A DNA stretch of 6,230 nt, from NCBI GenBank assembly GCA_023379725.1, contig JAMCPC010000052.1, positions 19,726 through 25,955 on the forward strand, given 5' to 3'. The number at the start of each line of letters is the position of its first letter. Position 1 is the first letter of the stretch. The notes beneath the pieces were generated by a model. It was given only the letters and a program-made list of their open reading frames with translations. It had not been told where the DNA came from and ran no database searches. This document shows positions 5,933-6,230 of the stretch, in pieces. The position numbers were made by a program, and so were the translations under genes. The DNA comes from Actinomycetota bacterium (GTDB taxonomy: Bacteria; Actinomycetota; Acidimicrobiia; Acidimicrobiales; JAMCPL01).

Positions 5933-6230
5933 GCATACTGGTTATCGATGTAGGAACCACCAGCGTTCGCGCCGCCCTGGTAACGCCGGAAGGAAAGGTC
6001 AAGAACCTGCAACAAAAGAGGTTGCATTCGCTATCGCCAGCTCCGGGGATGCTCGAATTTGACGCGGCGGCATTGGCACGAGATGCCATAGAACTCGGGT
6101 CAGCTGTCGCCGAAGAGATTGGCTCAGTTGCAGCCGTTGGAATCACCAACCAAAGATCCACTACGGTCGTATGGGACAGAGATACAGGAGAGCCAGTAGC
6201 GCCGGCAATTGGATGGCAGGACTTACGTAC
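5929..6230 (+). CDS. FGGY-family carbohydrate kinase, glycerol-kinase-like (5' part only)
   Basis: The first 100 codons of a cytoplasmic ATP-dependent sugar or polyol kinase; the rest lies beyond the window. The N-terminal FGGY fold is clear: the phosphate-binding loop IDVGTTSVRAAL (residues 6-17), AVGITNQRSTTVVWDRDTGEPV (69-90, key residues N74 Q75 R76 and W82), and AIGWQDLR (93-100). These are the landmarks of glycerol kinase, where the usual forms are DQGTTSSRA, NQRETT and WQDRRT. Here the position after NQR is Ser instead of the Glu that contacts glycerol in E. coli GlpK, so the substrate could be another polyol or sugar and I give no gene symbol. The start is ATG 5929: an in-frame TAG at 5878-5880 closes the frame upstream and no other start codon intervenes. 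The ribosome site is poor. A full-length family member is about 500 residues. Confidence 0.87.
   Translation, partial: MSILVIDVGTTSVRAALVTPEGKVKNLQQKRLHSLSPAPGMLEFDAAALARDAIELGSAVAEEIGSVAAVGITNQRSTTVVWDRDTGEPVAPAIGWQDLR

Overview
The window comes from a bacterial chromosome and most likely from an actinobacterium. The main evidence is a full-length AftD/DUF3367-type arabinofuranosyltransferase-like protein (positions 1094-5842), a family characteristic of Actinomycetota. Base composition is moderate rather than GC-rich, and ATA is used freely as an isoleucine codon (11 of the first 17 Ile codons in the large gene). That is unlike mycobacteria or streptomycetes and would fit a mid-GC lineage such as some Acidimicrobiia. 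The lineage is inference; the codon counts are read directly.

Layout from left to right: positions 1-129 are non-coding and hold one copy of a perfect 37-bp direct repeat. The second copy lies 37 bp further on and overlaps the end of the first gene. A minus-strand class I SAM-dependent methyltransferase occupies 130-933, and its last codons and stop lie inside that second copy. A 160-bp AT-rich divergent intergenic region (934-1093) separates it from the plus-strand AftD-like gene, which fills three quarters of the window. After an 86-bp gap, a plus-strand FGGY-family (glycerol-kinase-like) sugar or polyol kinase begins at 5929 and runs off the right edge.

Functionally, the AftD-like protein is predicted to be a polytopic membrane glycosyltransferase. 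It has a GT-C catalytic half, a large extracytoplasmic region with discoidin-like carbohydrate-binding domains, and a C-terminal membrane bundle. The divergent methyltransferase could modify a cell-envelope glycan or its precursor, but only neighbourhood suggests this. The kinase belongs to central carbon metabolism by family and has no obvious mechanistic link to the transferase.

Points worth a second look: the 37/37-bp repeat arrangement and its fusion to the methyltransferase 3' end; a partial in-frame duplication straddling the AftD-like start codon; short upstream ORFs that end in ATGA overlaps at both plus-strand gene starts; and a Glu-to-Ser change at the glycerol-contact position of the kinase. 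I see no rRNA, tRNA, insertion sequence, recognisable riboswitch or convincing terminator. No clear new defence or mobile system is visible.
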